DNA from: Impatiens glandulifera
Taxonomy: Eukaryota; Streptophyta; Magnoliopsida; Ericales; Balsaminaceae
Direction: 5' to 3'
Assembly: GCF_907164915.1 (NCBI RefSeq)
Contig: NC_061866.1
Location: 48,167,370-48,231,369, forward strand
Length of the DNA: 64,000 nucleotides
In this document: positions 48,055-62,797 of the stretch, piece after piece
Layout of the letters: each line of letters begins with the position of its first letter
Position numbering within the stretch: the first letter of the stretch is position 1
Notes under the pieces: model-generated
The model's database searches: none
What the model saw: the letters and a program-made list of their open reading frames with translations, nothing else
What the model was told of the DNA's origin: nothing
Translations under genes and position numbers: made by a program

Positions 48055-49829
48055 ATGGCTGCTCATTCCATAAACGCTGCTACCAGAATCAATCAATCGT
48101 CATTTTCATCTCATTTGCTACCGAAACCATATACTAATTCGATTCCCATGTCACTCAAGCTCGATCAAATCAAACCTCAACCCAGTAAGGGATATCCGAT
48201 TTCCTGCACATTCACCGCTCGTCCAGTACAGGAGGACGAAAAGTACCATGATGACTCGATTCTCCTCAGACCGGATTCTTTCGGTCGCTTCGGTAAGTTT
48301 GGTGGCAAGTACGTACCCGAGACTCTAATGTTTGCCCTAACTGAGCTCGAAGCTTCTTTCCATTCAGTCGCAAATAACCAAGAATTCCAGGTTTATATTA
48401 TTTGTCATTCTTTCTTGCCATTTATATATGATTTCGACAAGAAGATACAGATTGTGATTTCTCTGATTCATGTGAGTTTAATTTTACGTGGCAGAATGAG
48501 CTGGCTGGTATTTTGAAAGATTATGTTGGTAGGGAGAGCCCTCTTTACTTTGCTGAACGTCTAACCGAGCATTATAAGCGTTCCAATGGTGAAGGGGCGC
48601 ATATTTACCTCAAGAGAGAAGATTTGAACCATACTGGAGCTCACAAAATCAACAACGCTGTTGGTCAAGCTTTGCTTGCCAAGCGTCTAGGTAAGAAACG
48701 TATTATTGCTGAAACTGGAGCAGGTCAGCATGGAGTTGCAACTGCAACTGTTTGCGCTAGATTTGGCTTGCAATGCATAGTTTACATGGGTGCTCAGGAT
48801 ATGGAAAGACAATCTCTAAATGTCTTCAGAATGAGACTTCTCGGAGCTGAGGTACTGTTTATGTTTCTGTTTCGTTTCTACAAATCTTTCTGTTTGCAGA
48901 GATTAATCTTAACTTAAACTGGATGATGATATAGGTTAGAGCAGTTCATTCTGGGACAGCAACGTTGAAAGATGCTACATCAGAAGCTATTCGAGATTGG
49001 GTAACTAACGTGGAATCGACCCACTATATTTTGGGATCTGTTGCTGGACCACATCCATACCCATTGATGGTTAGAGAGTTTCACGCGGTAATTGGGAAGG
49101 AAACAAGGAAACAAGCCTTGGAAAAATGGGGTGGAAAGCCGGATATTCTTGTTGCTTGTGTTGGGGGCGGTTCAAATGCGATGGGATTGTTTCACGAATT
49201 TGTTGATGACGAAGATGTTAGGCTGATTGGTGTTGAAGCTGCTGGTTTTGGTCTGGACAGTGGTAAGCATGCGGCTACTCTTACTAAAGGGGAGGTCGGA
49301 GTTTTGCATGGAGCAATGAGTTATTTGTTGCAGGATGAAGATGGACAAATTATCGAGCCTCATTCCATTAGTGCTGGGTATATATAAAGCTATCAGATTT
49401 CTTTCAAGCTTTAAAAAGATTCAATTAATAAGTCTTTATCTTCTTTTTCTTCTTGAATAGGCTGGATTATCCTGGAGTTGGACCAGAGCATAGTTTCTTA
49501 AAGGATATAGGACGTGCTCAATACTTCAGCGTCACTGATGAAGAGGCATTAGAAGGTATATATGTAACCTATTGTTTATTATTCAAAAATTGTTGTGTTT
49601 GGTCATTGATTAATTGATGTTGATTATTATTATTATTATTATGCGAAATGCAGCTTTTAAGAGATTGTCTCGTTTGGAGGGAATAATCCCGGCTCTTGAG
49701 ACATCTCACGCACTCGCTTATCTTGACAAGCTGTGTCCGACTCTACCCGATGGAACTAAAGTGGTTTTAAACTGCAGCGGAAGAGGAGACAAGGATGTTC
49801 ATACAGCCATCAAGTTCTTGCAGGTCTAG
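48055..49829 (+). CDS. TSB: Tryptophan synthase beta subunit, plastid
   Basis: Five exons: 48055-48390, 48495-48851, 48935-49377, 49461-49555, 49654-49829, giving 468 residues. It joins indole and L-serine to make tryptophan, using PLP, in an alpha2-beta2 complex in the chloroplast. The first ~60 residues ([17 protein letters not shown]...) are Ser/Thr/Asn-rich and serve as a transit peptide. The enzyme starts near [27 protein letters not shown] holds the PLP lysine (Lys163), AETGAGQHG the catalytic Glu (about 185), GGGSN the phosphate loop (about 308-312), and [12 protein letters not shown] the C-terminal cofactor contact. All introns are in phase, the sequence is complete and nothing is missing. 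Tail to tail with the early nodulin-like gene. Confidence 0.97.
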
Positions 49830-50181
49830 TAATTTTTTTATGCAAACAAACTCCAATAATGCTGCTAATCCAGGCCAGCAAACTCTATACTGTAATTTTA
49901 CTTAATCAGGTTCTTCATAAGATTGATACATCATGCAATTGAATAAATTAGTACAAAATGCTAAATGGGTATGGCTTGTCTCTGTTTCATAGCTAAATTT
50001 CTGAATCTGTCTTTTGTTTGGTGCTAATCATGTTTAGTCTTTCAATTGGAATAAGCAAGATAAATACATAATTTTTATTATTTCGGATATCATCAAATCA
50101 ATCAAACATTCAATCGTCGACAAGTGTCGAATAAAAACACAACCTTTAAAAGGAGAAACAAATAAAGTTTTTAGGAATCAC

Positions 50182-50973
50182 TTAGAGAGCAGAAAGAGCA
50201 ACATATGAACAGAGGAAAGCTCCCATGGAGCTAATAACACTCTTAATGGTTGAAGACGCTGCGCTATTTTTATGAGGATTCTCTGAAGATGGGTTTATGA
50301 TCCCAACTGATCCAGCTGGTGGGGGAGATGGAGCTTCCTGACCGATGGGAGCAGGGGAAGGAGGTGACATTTCTGTTGAACCTATTGGTGGGGAAGAAGA
50401 AGGCGGTTCTATTGGTGGGGAAGAAGAAGGTGGTTCTATTGGTGGGGAAGAAGAAGGTGCTGGAGATGATGCTGATGATGACCGGTTTGTCCGATCAGCC
50501 AGGACAATAATTTGTGTCTTCTCGTTTCTAAGACAGTTGTCTTTTGTTCCACTTATGAAATAGTGAGGTCCTGAATGGTTGAACTTAAAGACACTGTAGC
50601 CGTTGGTGAACATGTCAATTGGGTTTGATGTGGTGCAATTGTCGTAATCTTCTTTGGATACGTATAGGACTGAGTCCTTGCCGCCTTCATATGTAAACAC
50701 TGCGAAGAGAATTATGTCAGATAAAAAAATGGGAATTCTGTTTGAAATCTGTACTGATAAAAGAGCTTGCTTACAAAGAGTGTCACCAATTTGAAACCGA
50801 TTCTTTTCCGACCATTGATGGTAGTTGACAGGATCTGAATCCGTGGGTACTCTCCACCCGTTCGAGCCTCCGACCTTGAACTCGTAAGAATCAGCATTAA
50901 TCAGCAGCAGAAGAAGAAGACTGAATATGGCTAAAAGGAGATGCAGTTTATTTGATTTCAAACCCATTTCCAT
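50182..50973 (-). CDS. Early nodulin-like protein (phytocyanin domain)
   Basis: Two exons, 50973-50775 and 50699-50182, giving 238 residues. The signal peptide ends near LLLLLINADS. The plastocyanin-like domain covers YEFKVGGSNGWRVP through NCLRNEKTQIIVLAD, with the two disulfide cysteines (YDNCTTSNP and KDNCLRN) and GPHYFISG. Position four of the copper site is not Met or Gln (CLRNEK), so it probably binds no copper, as usual for ENODLs. A Pro/Ser-rich AGP-like region follows, with three exact repeats of PPIEPPSSS-type units, then a hydrophobic tail (STIKSVISSMGAFLCSYVAL) fitting GPI anchoring. ENODLs are plasma-membrane arabinogalactan proteins, some acting in reproduction and carbohydrate signalling. 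The in-frame ATG at 50967 is an alternative start. Confidence 0.88.
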   Translation of the reverse strand: MEMGLKSNKLHLLLAIFSLLLLLLINADSYEFKVGGSNGWRVPTDSDPVNYHQWSEKNRFQIGDTLCKQALLSVQISNRIPIFLSDIILFAVFTYEGGKDSVLYVSKEDYDNCTTSNPIDMFTNGYSVFKFNHSGPHYFISGTKDNCLRNEKTQIIVLADRTNRSSSASSPAPSSSPPIEPPSSSPPIEPPSSSPPIGSTEMSPPSPAPIGQEAPSPPPAGSVGIINPSSENPHKNSAASSTIKSVISSMGAFLCSYVALSAL

Positions 50974-51647
50974 TGGGAAATTAAACAAGTATAGAGAGAA
51001 TTAGTGTTTGGAAGCGTTGAGATTTGCTTCATGGAAATGGGTTTAAGTAGTGCAGTTTGAAAGCAGCTGTGGCAGTGAAGCTTTTTACACTTTTTTGTTT
51101 ACGGGTTTATATACTTTGCTTGACTAATGTGAAGAATATTCATGCCTTGTGATTTAAGTTGCAATGAAACCTTGAAAAAGAAGAAAATAATAATATTAAA
51201 TAATCAATTCAGGTCAATTTTAGAACCCCGGTTTGTTTGTTTCTTTCCTAGGTAGTACCTGATTTTGTGGGCTGTCGTGCATATTATGGTAAAAGAAAAA
51301 TAGAGCATTCATTATTGCTGTTTTTTTAAAGGGTAGAGAGAAAAACATATAAAATAACTGCTGTTGCTGCTGTTGGACGTCGACGGGAGGGAGATATCAA
51401 ATTATCACATCCATTAATATATATAATAAATTAATTAATTAATATCCCCCCGGCCGTCTTCTTCCACCCCAATCTTCTCATGATCCATCTAAACAACCTT
51501 AATAATAATAATAACATTGATTCAATTAGTGGACAGATCAGGAAATCTATACAAACCAACAACGTTAATTCGATTGATCAAAGGTTAGGTGGGTTTGTTT
51601 AAGTTTGCCGGGATCATTGGTAGATAGCTTGAATTGGTCCCAACCAG
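50974..51647. other. Divergent promoter region (ENODL and TBC genes)
   Basis: The genes on either side point away from each other. No element beyond AT-rich tracts and a TATA-like TTTATATACTTTG near 51105 is evident. Confidence 0.4.
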
Positions 51648-53661
51648 ATGTGGAGGGCAGCCGATATCCCAACTGATAGCTATTATGAGGTCCGTGCCGA
51701 ATGCACAGATGTCCCCAAAACCAAATTCAAAATCAAGGTCTGCTGCATGATCGATCATCAATCAAATCCATGCATTTTTTCTTTTAATTCTTCCTCCAAC
51801 TTGATCAACATGAATCATGTTCAATTATATGCAATCTTCTGCAGGCTGGGAAGACCTTAAGCGTCCGAAAATGGAAGGCGGCCTTCAGTCCAGAAGGCTA
51901 TGTTGATATTGGAAGGACCCTTGACCGAATCCATCGCGGAGTAAGTTTATATTACATTTCTTCTTTAATTTATTAAAATCCCATGCAAACTCATGAATGA
52001 ATTCAATTAATCAGGGGATTCATCCCGATATCAGAGGAGAAGTTTGGGAATTTCTATTGGGAAGTTATGATCCAAAGAGCACGTATGAAGAACGAGATGA
52101 ATTAAGAGAAGACAGACGGTAATTTAATTAATTAACTAGTTTTTTTTTCTATTATTGATATGAAATGATGATATGGAATTCAGGGCTAGGTACACGGTGC
52201 TAAAGGCAGAATGTCGCAACCTATTTCCTATGATTGGGAGTGGTAAATACGTAACTGCACCCATATTATTAGAAAATGGTGAACCCTCTCAAGATCCTAT
52301 AGTCCTTGAGCAATTGAAGTTGGAGAATGGAGAACCAATAACCATGGTCAAGGAGACTGATAAGAAGATCTTAGAGTGGAAGCTCACTCTGCATCAAATA
52401 GGTCTTGACGTTGTTCGAACAGACAGGACCCTGGTTTTCTATGAGAAACAAGACAACTTGGCCAAGCTTTGGGACATTCTGTCTGTCTATTCTTGGTTTG
52501 ATACTGATGTTGGTTATTGTCAAGGTGAGAAAAGCAATCAGCCAAACAAACAATCTATCGTTTTTACGCTCTTACTTTAAAAAAAACTTGTGGGTATGCA
52601 GGAATGAGTGATCTTTGTTCCCCGATGATAATGCTTTTCCAAGATGAAGCAGATGCATTTTGGTGTTTTGAGAGATTTATGCGCAGAATTGTAAGTGGGT
52701 TCTTCATCATCATCATCATCATCTTGTGTTGTTGATGACAATGGGTATAAAAGCTAGCTAGTTAGCTAATGGGATTGTTTTTGTTATTTTGAATTAAAGA
52801 GAGCAAACTTCAGAGCGACTGATAGATCTATGGGAGTGGAAACACAACTTGGAAGTTTGGCCTCAGTTACACAAGTTATCGACCCAAAGCTTCACCAGCA
52901 TCTGGGTATTTATTCATTCATTCATTCAGATTTCGTGGGTTTCTTCTGCATGAAATTGTTGGTGTTAAATCTTTAATTTGTGTTTCAGAGGAATTGGGAG
53001 GAGGTGATTATCTGTTCGCTGTGCGGATGCTTATGGTGTTGTTTCGTCGAGAGTTTTCTTTTGGGGATTCTCTCAATCTTTGGGAGGTATGAATTTGATT
53101 GAAATTGAAGTTGATCGTGGTAAGTGGTAGTACTACTAACTAACTAACCTATATAAGTTGATCGCAAGAACAGATGATGTGGGCTTTGGAGTATGATCCA
53201 GAGATGTTTGCAATGTACGAAGACCCAGATGATGAAGCTAAAGGACGGGCGAAATCAATACGGCATTATGGAAAATTCGAAAGAGAGGTTATGAAAAGCG
53301 GGGGAAAAGTTGGGGAAGCTCCCTTGCCCATTTCGGTTTTTCTTGTGGCCAGTGTTCTTAAGGATAAAAGCGCCAAGCTTGTGGCCGAGGCTCGGGGACT
53401 CGATGATGTTGTTAAGGTATCTATCTATATATAATCTAGAATCTGGATCATGATTATTATATTTATTAATTAATCTTTGTTTCTAATAATGAGTAGATTT
53501 TGAATGAAATGACTGGAAATCTTGACGCGAGGAAAGCATGCACGGGAGCGATGAAGCTACACAAGAAATACTTGAAGAAGGTAAAACCTATTTCATAATT
53601 TAGCGGATCTTTCTGGCTTTCTTCTTCATCTTCTTCTCTGCAGGTGAAGAAGCCGCCATGA
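51648..53661 (+). CDS. TBC-domain Rab GTPase-activating protein
   Basis: Ten exons: 51648-51737, 51845-51940, 52015-52118, 52184-52524, 52602-52690, 52800-52905, 52989-53086, 53174-53416, 53497-53580, 53644-53661, giving 422 residues. The TBC domain accelerates GTP hydrolysis by Rab proteins and so ends a step of vesicle traffic. The first box is GIHPDIRGEVWEFLLGSYDP. The arginine finger lies in IGLDVVRTDR (Arg about 175) and the glutamine finger in VGYCQGMSDL (Gln about 210). Later boxes are ADAFWCFERFM and EELGGGDYLFAVRMLMVLFR. The first exons carry KWKAAFSPEGYVDIGRTLDR, usual for plant GYP7/TBC1D15-like proteins. Every exon keeps frame. Rab partner unknown. Confidence 0.92.
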
Positions 53662-55479
53662 AATCTTCAGATCTCACAGTTGCTTCCAATGCATGGGGGC
53701 TTGAAGGGTAAAGAAACTGTAGTCCATGGCTAATGAGAAAAGAGAGAGTTGAATAGATTTTTTACACTTTTGTACCATAACATATGTAGTTTTATATGCG
53801 ATTAATTGCTAACATAATTAAGTTTTATATGCAATTCAATTAAATGTTTACACTTGAAATCCCTAACCCAATCAGCTCAAAACTTGGGGCATTTGACTTG
53901 AGTTTGAAATCTACTTAGGCCATTTCCTAACTAAACACAAGTCCTTAAATTCAAAATGGAAGTAGTCACAGATTAAAACAGTTTTCAATCTTTAACTCAT
54001 TCTCAAATTAAGAGAATATTCTAGGAATATTTATTTTCATCCCAATTTTATAACTTTTTCATAATTTCATAAATTAATAAAAGTGTATACCTTTACCCGT
54101 GGTACTGATAGTCGGGTACGAGTATATATATATATTTGTTAAAGTATAAAATTATTTTTTAAATTATCATCGTTATAATTATTACAAATTTACAATAATT
54201 ATATTATTTATTTTATCTATACCCACACTACACATCAACATTATTTTAATTTTCTTTCTCATTATTCTTTATCTTCAATTTCTTTAATAACAAAATATTT
54301 TATTTTTCATACTCACTTTTTATCAAGTTGAAAAATATTACAATCTTATCTCTAATTTTTTTCCAACTTTTATAACATAATTATACAAATAATAATATTT
54401 TCATTTGTGTTTTTAATATATTATAAAATAATAAATATAAATTTATATTTTAATCGGATAATAGGATACCCGTCGGAGATCAGATATTCGTTGAATTAGG
54501 AATGATAATACAAATATAGATACTCATTGTGTTCGTTGCTGGGTACTTCACTACTTGATGAGTAAGATATCTATTGCCATCCCTAAATTACTACCTATAT
54601 ATTTAACATTTTTTCTATTTAATTAGAGAAAATTACGATAAAATTAATTATAGATTAATAATTTATACATTTAAAATAAATAAATTAAATAAAGTTAAAT
54701 AAATGTAAATTACCCAATACAAAATAAAATAAAATTACAACATCATTAAATAATTAAACATCATTAGATAATTAAATTTATTTAATAATTAAACATCAAT
54801 AAATGCAAATTAGTGAGTAAGAAATTACACCAAATTAGACATCATTAAATAATTTATATTAAATATTCATTTAATAATCTGAATCTCTTTTTTGTAATTT
54901 TGTTTTTTATTTTTACATTGTGTTTTATTTTAATAAAATTATTTTGTTTTTCTATCAATATTATTTATTATTATTAATTTGTGATATGTAAAAGAAATAT
55001 GTTATAAAAAAAATTTAAGCATATAAATAAATTATATAAAAACTAAATATATAAAATTAATCTATATTAATAATTAAAGGATTAAATTATAATTTTTAAA
55101 AAAAAATCAAGTTTGTGAATGTAAAACCCATTTTGAGGGTGAATTTGGATATGGGTTGGAGTGAAAAAACCATTTTGGGTGAGTTTTTATGTGGGTTGGA
55201 GAAGGGTATTAGTTCAAGCTTTCTTCAAGAACAGATCTACCCTAGTTTGTTATCTTGTTTTTTTTCACATAGAAAACATTTTGAACAATTGTAAGAGTGA
55301 ATCCCAAATCCAAAATTAGTGCGAATATTGAGAAAGTAAATAGCATAACCATAATTCATATTGCCAAAACGTCTAGAACCCAACAAGAAACCACAAATCT
55401 CCACTACTTTATTAAACAAGGGAGGGGGGTTTTGCATGAAAATGGAATTCACTCCATCTCTTCTTCTTCATCTTCATCT
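53662..55479. other. AT-rich intergenic region, no gene seen
   Basis: It lies between the 3' ends of the TBC (+) and THI1 (-) genes. Nothing recognisable was found; pieces near 54090-54120 and 54450-54580 are less AT-rich but unassigned. Confidence 0.4.
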
Positions 55480-58192
<2,713 letters not shown>

Positions 58193-58292
58193 AATACTTA
58201 AGGAATCTGAAAAATTGACATCTTAGGTAAGAAGCTGTCTTCCATGTACAACATTAAGGAATGCTGATTCATAATCTGCTCCACGTTCTCAC

Positions 58293-58330
58293 CATGCACA
58301 TACACTAGAACATCAGGACATGTATATAAA
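58293..58330 (+). promoter_or_regulatory. Seed promoter elements of 2S albumin gene 1
   Basis: An RY motif CATGCA (58293-58298), a CCACGTTC G-box-like core just upstream (58281-58288) and the TATA box TATATAAA (58323-58330), about 80 bp before the ATG. RY plus ACGT motifs are bound by B3 (ABI3/FUS3) and bZIP factors that drive seed storage genes. The same set is kept in copy 2. Confidence 0.7.
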
Positions 58331-58404
58331 CTCACCAACCCTTCCTTCCATTTTCATCACAAACCATCTATCATCTAATTAACAACAATTCCATCATCAT
58401 CATC

Positions 58405-58893
58405 ATGGCAAAGCTCACAATCCTCGCCCTTCTAGCCCTCTTCGCCCTTGCCCACCTGGCAACTGCCTTCAGAACCACCGTGACCGTGATAGAGGATGAG
58501 GAAGACTTTAACCCTGCACGGCCACAACAGAGATGCCAGGAACAAATCCAGAGACAGCAACAGCTCCGTCACTGCCAGATGCACCTTAAAGAGAAATCCC
58601 GCAGACAATCATCCGTGCTGGCAATGTCCACAGACGACAACATCGAAGATGATCAGGAGCAATACCTAGATCAATGCTGCCAGCAACTTAGGAACATCGA
58701 TGAGCAATGCCGCTGCAAGGGACTACAAGAAGCCGTCCGTCAGCAACAACAACAACAGACACGCGGAGGAGAAAGAGGTCAGACTGAGCAGAGGCAGAAG
58801 CAGAGGATTGTTGAGGAGGCAGAGAGACTTACATCAAGATGCGACGTGAGCCCACGACGCTGCACCTTCGAAAGAAGCCCCAGACGGTTCTGA
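58405..58893 (+). CDS. 2S albumin seed storage protein, copy 1
   Basis: Intronless, 162 residues. Signal peptide MAKLTILALLALFALAHLAT (cleavage near ATA-FRTT). An acidic propeptide (VIEDEEDFNPARP) precedes the small subunit. The eight-cysteine pattern C44..C57..CC91-92..CxC102/104..C146..C153 is complete (CCQQLRNIDEQCRC; SRCDVSPRRC). Gln- and Arg-rich stretches (RQQQQQQTRGGERG) serve nitrogen storage. These proteins are made in maturing seed, cleaved into two disulfide-linked chains and stored in protein vacuoles; the family includes major food allergens. Promoter, coding and 3' sequences match copy 2. Confidence 0.95.
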   Translation: MAKLTILALLALFALAHLATAFRTTVTVIEDEEDFNPARPQQRCQEQIQRQQQLRHCQMHLKEKSRRQSSVLAMSTDDNIEDDQEQYLDQCCQQLRNIDEQCRCKGLQEAVRQQQQQQTRGGERGQTEQRQKQRIVEEAERLTSRCDVSPRRCTFERSPRRF

Positions 58894-59068
58894 TCAACTC
58901 AGTCATGTCCTGTCCTAGAGCTATGGATTGGATAAATATTATGTATTCTCTCAGTCTATATAATAAATAAGCAAATGTGTGTTTTTTTCTATATAAGAAA
59001 CTAACAACAACTGTAATATTAATAATAATAATACAAAGAAAAGAGTTTTGAAGACATATTCTAGACAA

Positions 59069-59215
59069 TTAAGCAGTGACATCATTGCCTGCTGGTAGTA
59101 TCAAGTATGCACCATTTCTACCCAGAGAAAGTAAATCAGAATGTGATTCTTCTTCCACAACTCTACCATCCTTAATAACTGCAATAGAGTTTGATCTCTG
59201 TATTGTGGCTAGCAT
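59069..59215 (-). pseudogene. C-terminal fragment of an ABCB transporter
   Basis: On the minus strand, TIQRSNSIAVIKDGRVVEEE followed by SHSDLLSLGRNGAYL is the end of the second nucleotide-binding domain of a plant ABCB (P-glycoprotein) transporter, just after the switch-histidine region. No Walker motifs, signature or membrane segments are present nearby, and the sequence before it (59216-59365) is not recognisable ABCB. It is a stray exon piece between the 2S albumin 3' UTR and the LINE. Confidence 0.75.
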
Positions 59216-59344
59216 TATAGGGCATCGACAGATTTCTTTACAACAACTATTCATCTTTTCAGGCCAAATTGATGAATCACTCACCGGTTGTAAGAGACCA
59301 TTGTTTATAATTTCTTTTAAACTTAAAAGTCTCCAAATTTTCAT

Positions 59345-62260
59345 TAAAGTTTGAGGACGACTCAACTTTGGTTCTCTTAATTCTCAATTTGGGATTCTAT
59401 TCTCTCTTTTATGAGTCTTCTCACATAGCCTTGTTTGCGAGATGCCGATTTTGGAAGGAAACGACTTTAAGAAATTAGCGAGCAACAAAAGTCCTATATC
59501 GAGCAAGATTTCACAATCGATAAAATTTGGGAAACTATTACAAGTTGTGATGGAGACAAATCACATGGTCCGAATTGATACACAATCGTTTTCTTTAAAG
59601 AGTCTTAGGAATTTATTAAGGAAGGCTATTTGAGTTTGTCCAAACATTTTCATGCTATGACTTTATTGAAAAATATTGGAATTCTAGCTTAATTGTCTTT
59701 GTTAGGAAGATTTAAGGGCTAAGAAATTCAAACACTTCAAACATATTAACTTTGTGACGAACTTCAATAAAATATTAGCGAAAACTTTAACTAATAGACT
59801 CAAAGATTTTTTTTTGCTAGAACTCATTTATCCTAACCATATGACATTCATACAAGATAGACAGATCACCGATGATTCTCTCATTGCAAATAAGTCTATT
59901 GACTCTATTACTAAAAGAAAGAGGACGAGATGTCTATGTAAACTTGATATAAAAAAACTTTCGATCATGTCAGTTGGGATTTTCTCTTTTCTCCTTTTGT
60001 GAAGATGAGTTTTGGAGTGAAATGAAGGAGTTCGATCAAAACTTATGTTAATAAACCTAAGTTCTCAATTTTTATCAACGACATAGTGTATAGGTTTTCA
60101 AGAGCTCGAGGGCTTATACAAGAGGATCATTTATCACCCCTCTTTTCCTAGTGGAGAAGGTTTGTCAAAGTTATTTGAGAGGGCCATCAACACTAGTCTT
60201 TGTTGGGTTTTGCAACAGCAAGACTACGAATCTTCTTATAAATCAAATATGTAAAAAATCAGTTTCCATATCGTCTATGACGAACAACAGATTTACCAAG
60301 AGCTGAAATATCACAAAACAATAACAACACAATATACGTGTCTCGATCAAAATCGACTTACGTCCACGGGAGGGATAAGTTTCACTAAATCAAAGAAATG
60401 TCAATAGTAGAAACTTAAATGTCATACTATCAAATAAAAGAAGTGATTACATTAAGAATGATTGGAATACTCCACAATCAACAGCTCCCCTAACCTTTCT
60501 CTTTCTGAATTAGCCAAAGAACAAAGAAGGAATCAGAAAACCCTAGATTTGTTCACTCTCTCTCAATCTTACTATGTTAAGAGAAAAATACCAAAAAAAA
60601 TATTTATACCCTAACTCGTTTTCATAAAAGAAAACTCTGACTCGTTTACCCAAAATTTAAAACTCGTCCGCATGACAAAGAACACCTCAACCGTCTTTTT
60701 ATGGGGATTAATATGAGAATGACGAGAAAACCCAACTTCATATTTCACTTTTTTTTTTGTTGACGGAACTCTTTATTTTACTAAGCTTACAACGGAAAAC
60801 CTTCATTCTTTTCAGAATACTCTTATTCATTTTTAGGCATGCTCAGGGTTGAAGATTAATATAGAAAAGTCTGAATTTTTCCATCAATAACGTTCTTAAC
60901 ACTCAGTCATTGACCGACATTATTGGGTTTATAATTGGTTATCTCCCATCGAAATATATCGCATTCCCTCTCAATACTAAATTTAGTTGCAAAGAGATTT
61001 AGAATTCTATGATCGAGAAAATGGAATCAGGTTGATTTTTGGAAGAACAAACTTCTCTCTAAAGGCGACAGGTTGGTCCCATTAAGAACTCTCTCGCCAC
61101 AATCTCAACATTAACTATGTCACTCTTTCTTATCCCTACATCGGTGACCAACAAAATATTGACACAATCATTAGGAATCTCTTTTGGGACATCTATAACT
61201 CTTCTAAAATCACTTACTTGGTGATATGGAACACAACAAAGTTTGACATTGTTGATGACGGACTCAGAATTAAGGACTTATCTCTTTTTAACATTTTGCT
61301 CCTCTGTAAATAGTGGTGGAGATTTCTCAACGACAACACCTCTGAAAAAAAAACAATCATCGCAAAGTACAGATTTCGAGATAACAAATGAATGCCTCTC
61401 TTTGAGAGAAAGTTTGTGGGTAGAAGTCTATGGGTCGTATCACTAAAACATAAGAGAAGTTTCAAACTCTTCTAATTTTTATGGTGTGTAATGGTAAGAA
61501 AATTGATTTCTAGAATTATTCGTGTCACTCTAGTGGAAAATTGCCAAACTCTTATCAGAATCTTTTCGAGATCTTTAGTAAAAACGAAACTAAAATGACA
61601 AACTGTTTTCGTCTCACATCTAATCAAATTGTTTGGAGAATTCATTTAAATAGACGATTTTTCATCGAAGAGGAGGGGAGACAAACTCTCCTCATAGATG
61701 TTATTACCCATGTTTTGATTGAATTGGAAACCGACAACAAGTTTTCTCTAACTGACTCTCCAAATTTTAAAACTAGCTACATTTATCACGTGTCCCTCCA
61801 AAGGACTCCATCCCGTTTTCTCGGAAAGATGTGTGAAAATAAAAAATTCCATCAAAATTCTCATTTTTGGGTTAGAAAACTATCAACGGAGAAGTCTTAA
61901 CATCTAACAAACTGAAAAAGAAAGGATTTCATCTCTCTTGTAGATACAATATTTGTTTGAAGAGTGAGGAATTCATTGATCATATTCCTCTTCATTGTGA
62001 CATTGCCAAAAACATATGGTTCTTCTGCAAAACCTCATTCATTTTCAATGGAATACACTAACAAATGTTGCCGACTTCTGGGTCAAATTGATTGAATGAA
62101 GTTCTAGCAACAACATCATGGACAACTGAAAACCATTTCCCTTATCATATGGTGGACGATCTAGAAAGAAAGAAATAGAAGAGTTTCCGAAGGGAAAAAT
62201 TATGGGTACGTTCGTCTCAAATTATTCATGTTACACGCGTTCGCTTTAATCCGAAAAATT
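59345..62260 (+). mobile_element. Decayed LINE (L1-type) retrotransposon, 3' part
   Basis: Remains of one reverse transcriptase ORF in order. An endonuclease-RT linker resembling 'DKSPGPDGF' appears as a mutated form (about 59555). RT palm pieces follow: NRLKDFFLLELIYPNHMTFI, then CKLDIKK (about 59770-59960), and FVDGT in place of FADDT (about 60757). Then come ACSGLKINIEKS (about 60838) and LRIKDLSLFNILLLCKWWW (about 61262). A zf-RVT region follows (KLKKKGFHLS, then CLKSEEFIDHIPLHCDIAKN, about 61910-62020). Frameshifts and stops are everywhere, and the polymerase acid pair is gone. The APE endonuclease is not visible. An insertion interrupts it at about 60202-60740. Confidence 0.8.
60202..60740. 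mobile_element. Insertion with inverted ends inside the LINE
   Basis: LINE homology breaks at about 60200 and resumes near 60755. The intervening sequence starts GTTGGGTTTT and ends with its inverse AAAACCCAAC. These could be the ends of a TIR element or of a solo LTR. No target duplication was found. There is no coding content. Confidence 0.45.
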
Positions 62261-62729
62261 GAGGCTTGTACGTGATACAAAATTTTCGATCTTATTTGCA
62301 TTTAAATTTTTTACGTTTGAATGCATTTTGTACTATATACTATTTGTAATAAGTTGACATTTTTTATAAATAAATCTTTAATTGATTTTTAAAATAATTT
62401 TATTTATAATTAATATTAAGAAACAAGTAAATGAATATTAAATATATATATATATATAATTAATGATGCTTAATTTTCAAAATATCCGGATTGCCGAATC
62501 GAGAGTTGTGGTTAATTTGGATATATATGTAAGAGTAAAAAATGTTTGAGTCGGATTGTGGATTGACCGCTCATAAACTTAAAACGATTAAAAATAAAAG
62601 TAAAAATGTTATAGGTATGTTTCGAATTTGTAAACCAACAAAAACAAATACAACCCTTTAACTAATTAAGATAATAAGACTTTATATTTTAAATTCAACA
62701 CCAAATTTGATGAACGCATGACGTTTTAA

Positions 62730-62797
<68 letters not shown>

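Larger units (their letters stand above)
58193..59040 (+). repeat. Duplicated 2S albumin segment, copy 1 (partner 63173-64000)
   Basis: The shared block starts at TTGACATCTTAGGTAAGAAG / ATGACATCTTAGGTAAGAAG and continues through promoter, coding region and 3' UTR (AGTCTATATAATAAATAAGC, GTGTTTTTTTCTATATAA). Copy 2 has about 45 extra bases right after the stop codon. Copy 2 may extend beyond the window. Confidence 0.85.

Noticed and set aside
52371..52611. Extra frames overlapping the TBC gene
   Set aside because: Other-frame shadows of the exon carrying the arginine and glutamine fingers.
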